NCBI GenBank assembly: GCA_964487155.1
Contig: CAZAQB010000076.1
Location: 1 to 15,403, forward strand
Source of the DNA: CAZAQB01 sp964487155
GTDB lineage: Bacteria > Pseudomonadota > Gammaproteobacteria > Nitrococcales > Nitrococcaceae
Length of the DNA stretch: 15,403 nucleotides
Direction: 5' to 3'
Position 1 is the first letter of the stretch. Every line of letters begins with the position of its first letter. A program made the translations under genes and the position numbers. Below, piece by piece: positions 14,047 to 15,403 of this stretch. The notes under the pieces were generated by a model. The model was not told the DNA's origin, ran no database searches, and saw only the letters and a list, made by a program, of their open reading frames with translations.

Positions 14047-15012
14047 TCAGCGGCCCTGGGCGCCGCGGCGCAGCCAGTCGTGCACGAAGGCGAGTTTCCG
14101 GCGTGCCGCCTCGGACAGGACGAAGGGGTAGAGGTCCGACAGCCCCATGGCGCGGTTGACGTTGTTGACGCCCACTGCGATGGAGGCCGCCGCGAGAATA
14201 AGGCGGTTGGGATCGGGCTCAGCATATGGATCCCAGCCATTGCCGGGCAGCGCGGCACAGGACAGTCCGGCGGCGACGAAGCTGTCGGCGATGTCGGTCA
14301 GGTGCAGCAGGTGCGCCGCGGTCTCGGCCCAGTCCTCATGGGGATGGGTCGAGGCGTAGCTGGTCAGGAATTGCTCTCTCCAGCCGGGTGGCGGCCCGTT
14401 CTCGTAGTGATGCTGCAGCGCGGCGCGGTAATCCGCGCGCTCATCCCCGAACATGGCGCGGAAGGCATCGAGAAAGTCGGGCCGCAGGCTGAGTCGCCAC
14501 CAGAGCATGTGCGAAATCTCGTGGCGCATGTGGCCGATCATGGTCCGGTAGGGCTCGTCCAGCGCCTGCCGGCGCGTCGTGCGCAGTACCGGATCCGCCT
14601 CCGCGACGCTGATGGTGACCACCCCTTCCACATGACCCATGAGAACCGGCGTCGGGCCTTCGGCCAGCATGTGGAAGATCGGGCGGGTGCCTGGATCCTC
14701 GGGTCGGAACCAGTGCCAGCGGCCGAGGTTGTCCAGCGCCCAGCGCTTCGCCGCCTCGGTCTGTGCCCAGTTGGGAATGGCATGGGGAATCGAGGGATCC
14801 GGCGCCAGTGCGGTCATGACGCAGGATCGGCAGAAGGCGCCCTGCTCGGGCGCAATCCAGTTGCAGCCGATCACATCGCGGTTCGCGCAGAACGGCGGCA
14901 TCGGCAGGAAGGCGCGGGCCTGGGGGTCGTACCCGACGGGCGTGCCGTCGGCGGTGGTGAGGTTGTCGAACCAGAGCGAACCGGCTCCGACCGGGTTGCT
15001 GAAGACACGCAT
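14047..15012 (-). CDS. Putative zinc-binding metallopeptidase (COG4307-type)
   Basis: This encodes a 321-residue protein with no signal peptide. The N-terminal 65 residues contain four spaced cysteines (C42, C50, then C61-x2-C64 in FCRSC), a zinc-ribbon-like unit. The C-terminal zincin domain has the metal-binding helix GHMRHEISHML (H164, E165, H168), preceded by GHVEGVVTISVAEADP and followed by FGDERADYRAAL and HEDWAETAAHLLH (E226, E230), one of which probably supplies the third metal ligand. This matches the 'putative zinc-binding metallo-peptidase' family (PF15887-like), where the helix usually reads HExGHYYWD; here it is HEISHMLWW. The substrate is unknown. The ATG at 15012 is chosen over a TTG at 15021 because AGGAG lies nine bases before it. 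It follows the MlaC-like gene by 45 bases on the same strand, so co-transcription is likely. Confidence 0.88.
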   Translation of the reverse strand: MRVFSNPVGAGSLWFDNLTTADGTPVGYDPQARAFLPMPPFCANRDVIGCNWIAPEQGAFCRSCVMTALAPDPSIPHAIPNWAQTEAAKRWALDNLGRWHWFRPEDPGTRPIFHMLAEGPTPVLMGHVEGVVTISVAEADPVLRTTRRQALDEPYRTMIGHMRHEISHMLWWRLSLRPDFLDAFRAMFGDERADYRAALQHHYENGPPPGWREQFLTSYASTHPHEDWAETAAHLLHLTDIADSFVAAGLSCAALPGNGWDPYAEPDPNRLILAAASIAVGVNNVNRAMGLSDLYPFVLSEAARRKLAFVHDWLRRGAQGR

Positions 15013-15057
15013 GTGGGGCAACTCCTGGCAGCAGCGACGGCTCGCTCGGAGGCTGCG

Positions 15058-15403
15058 TCAGTGCTTCTTGACCTCAACCTCGGTCGCCTTTGCGGCCACG
15101 TCCGCCCAAGCGGAGAGCACGGCGTCGATGTCCCCCTCATGCTCCTGCATGAGTGCCTGAAACTGGTGGCGGTAGGTGCGGCCCAGGTTGATGCCGCCGA
15201 CCATGGCATTGTAGACCTGCCAGCGGTCGGTATGGCCCATGGCGTAGAACACAGTCACTTGTTCGCCCGCTTTGGTGGTCACGTGCATGGTCACCCGGGC
15301 GCGGTCGCCGGGTTCCTCTTCGAGGGGCAGCACTTCGATATCGCGGGGTTCGAGCGCTACCAGGGCGTCAGCGTAGAGATTCAGCAGCGTGGTTTCGAAT
15401 GTC
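15058..15403 (-). CDS. MlaC/Ttg2D-family phospholipid-binding protein, C-terminal part
   Basis: This gene is cut by the right edge of the window; about 114 C-terminal residues are visible and the start lies beyond 15403. The visible part begins in LLNLYADALVAL and continues with a beta-sheet core (RARVTMHVTTKAGEQVTVFY), then DRWQVYNAMVGGINLGRTYR, which corresponds to the conserved W-x-V-Y-D-...-G-(I/V)-S-L-...-N-YR-x-QF signature of MlaC. The family's periplasmic members carry phospholipids between outer- and inner-membrane Mla complexes; the expected signal peptide is outside the view. The next gene downstream is the zinc peptidase, not mlaB, so this is not the standard mlaFEDCB order at this end. 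It could be a stand-alone MlaC paralogue or one used by a toluene-tolerance-type system. Confidence 0.82.
   Translation of the reverse strand, partial: TFETTLLNLYADALVALEPRDIEVLPLEEEPGDRARVTMHVTTKAGEQVTVFYAMGHTDRWQVYNAMVGGINLGRTYRHQFQALMQEHEGDIDAVLSAWADVAAKATEVEVKKH

Overview
The window is high-GC bacterial DNA with dense genes, short gaps, strong GC bias at third codon positions and Shine-Dalgarno-type ribosome sites. MlaC-like, TetR/MFS, HAD type II and COG4307-type zinc peptidase genes suggest a proteobacterium, probably a gammaproteobacterium (Chromatiales/Ectothiorhodospiraceae-like or Halomonas-like). This is inferred from gene content; there is no rRNA or other taxonomic marker.

Layout, left to right. 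A gene-poor leader (about 34-376) precedes a rightward gene for a large helicase-associated-type protein of unknown function (377-2230). A short convergent gap follows, holding a nested inverted repeat (2272-2330) and a truncated AhpD/carboxymuconolactone-decarboxylase-like remnant (2319-2504). The leftward gene 2513-4450 is a short, single-chain (Aquifex-type) aconitase. Divergent from it is a rightward TetR regulator - MFS transporter pair joined by an ATGA overlap (4710-6544), then a type II haloacid-dehalogenase-like HAD hydrolase (6713-7387).

The most interesting block is 7438-13785, four envelope-related genes packed with no spacing. Reading leftward from 13785: a 959-residue exported protein with a phosphohistidine swivel domain followed by a C-terminal PPDK/PEP-synthase-type ATP-grasp domain (the order seen in glucan water dikinases); an ATGA-coupled exported SxxK serine hydrolase whose reading frame runs on antisense through its neighbour; a second exported SxxK serine hydrolase on the opposite strand; and a nucleotide (ATP/ADP) translocase-like membrane protein whose start codon overlaps that of the second hydrolase in the tetranucleotide CATG. 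An ATP-using enzyme outside the cytoplasm next to a nucleotide-carrier homologue suggests, as a hypothesis, that the carrier supplies nucleotide to a periplasmic dikinase acting on an envelope polymer, with the two hydrolases acting on the same or a related substrate.

The right end (14047-15403) is leftward: the C-terminal part of an MlaC/Ttg2D-type periplasmic lipid-binding protein, truncated by the window edge, followed by a COG4307-type zinc metallopeptidase.

No tRNA, rRNA, CRISPR array, insertion sequence or integrase was found.
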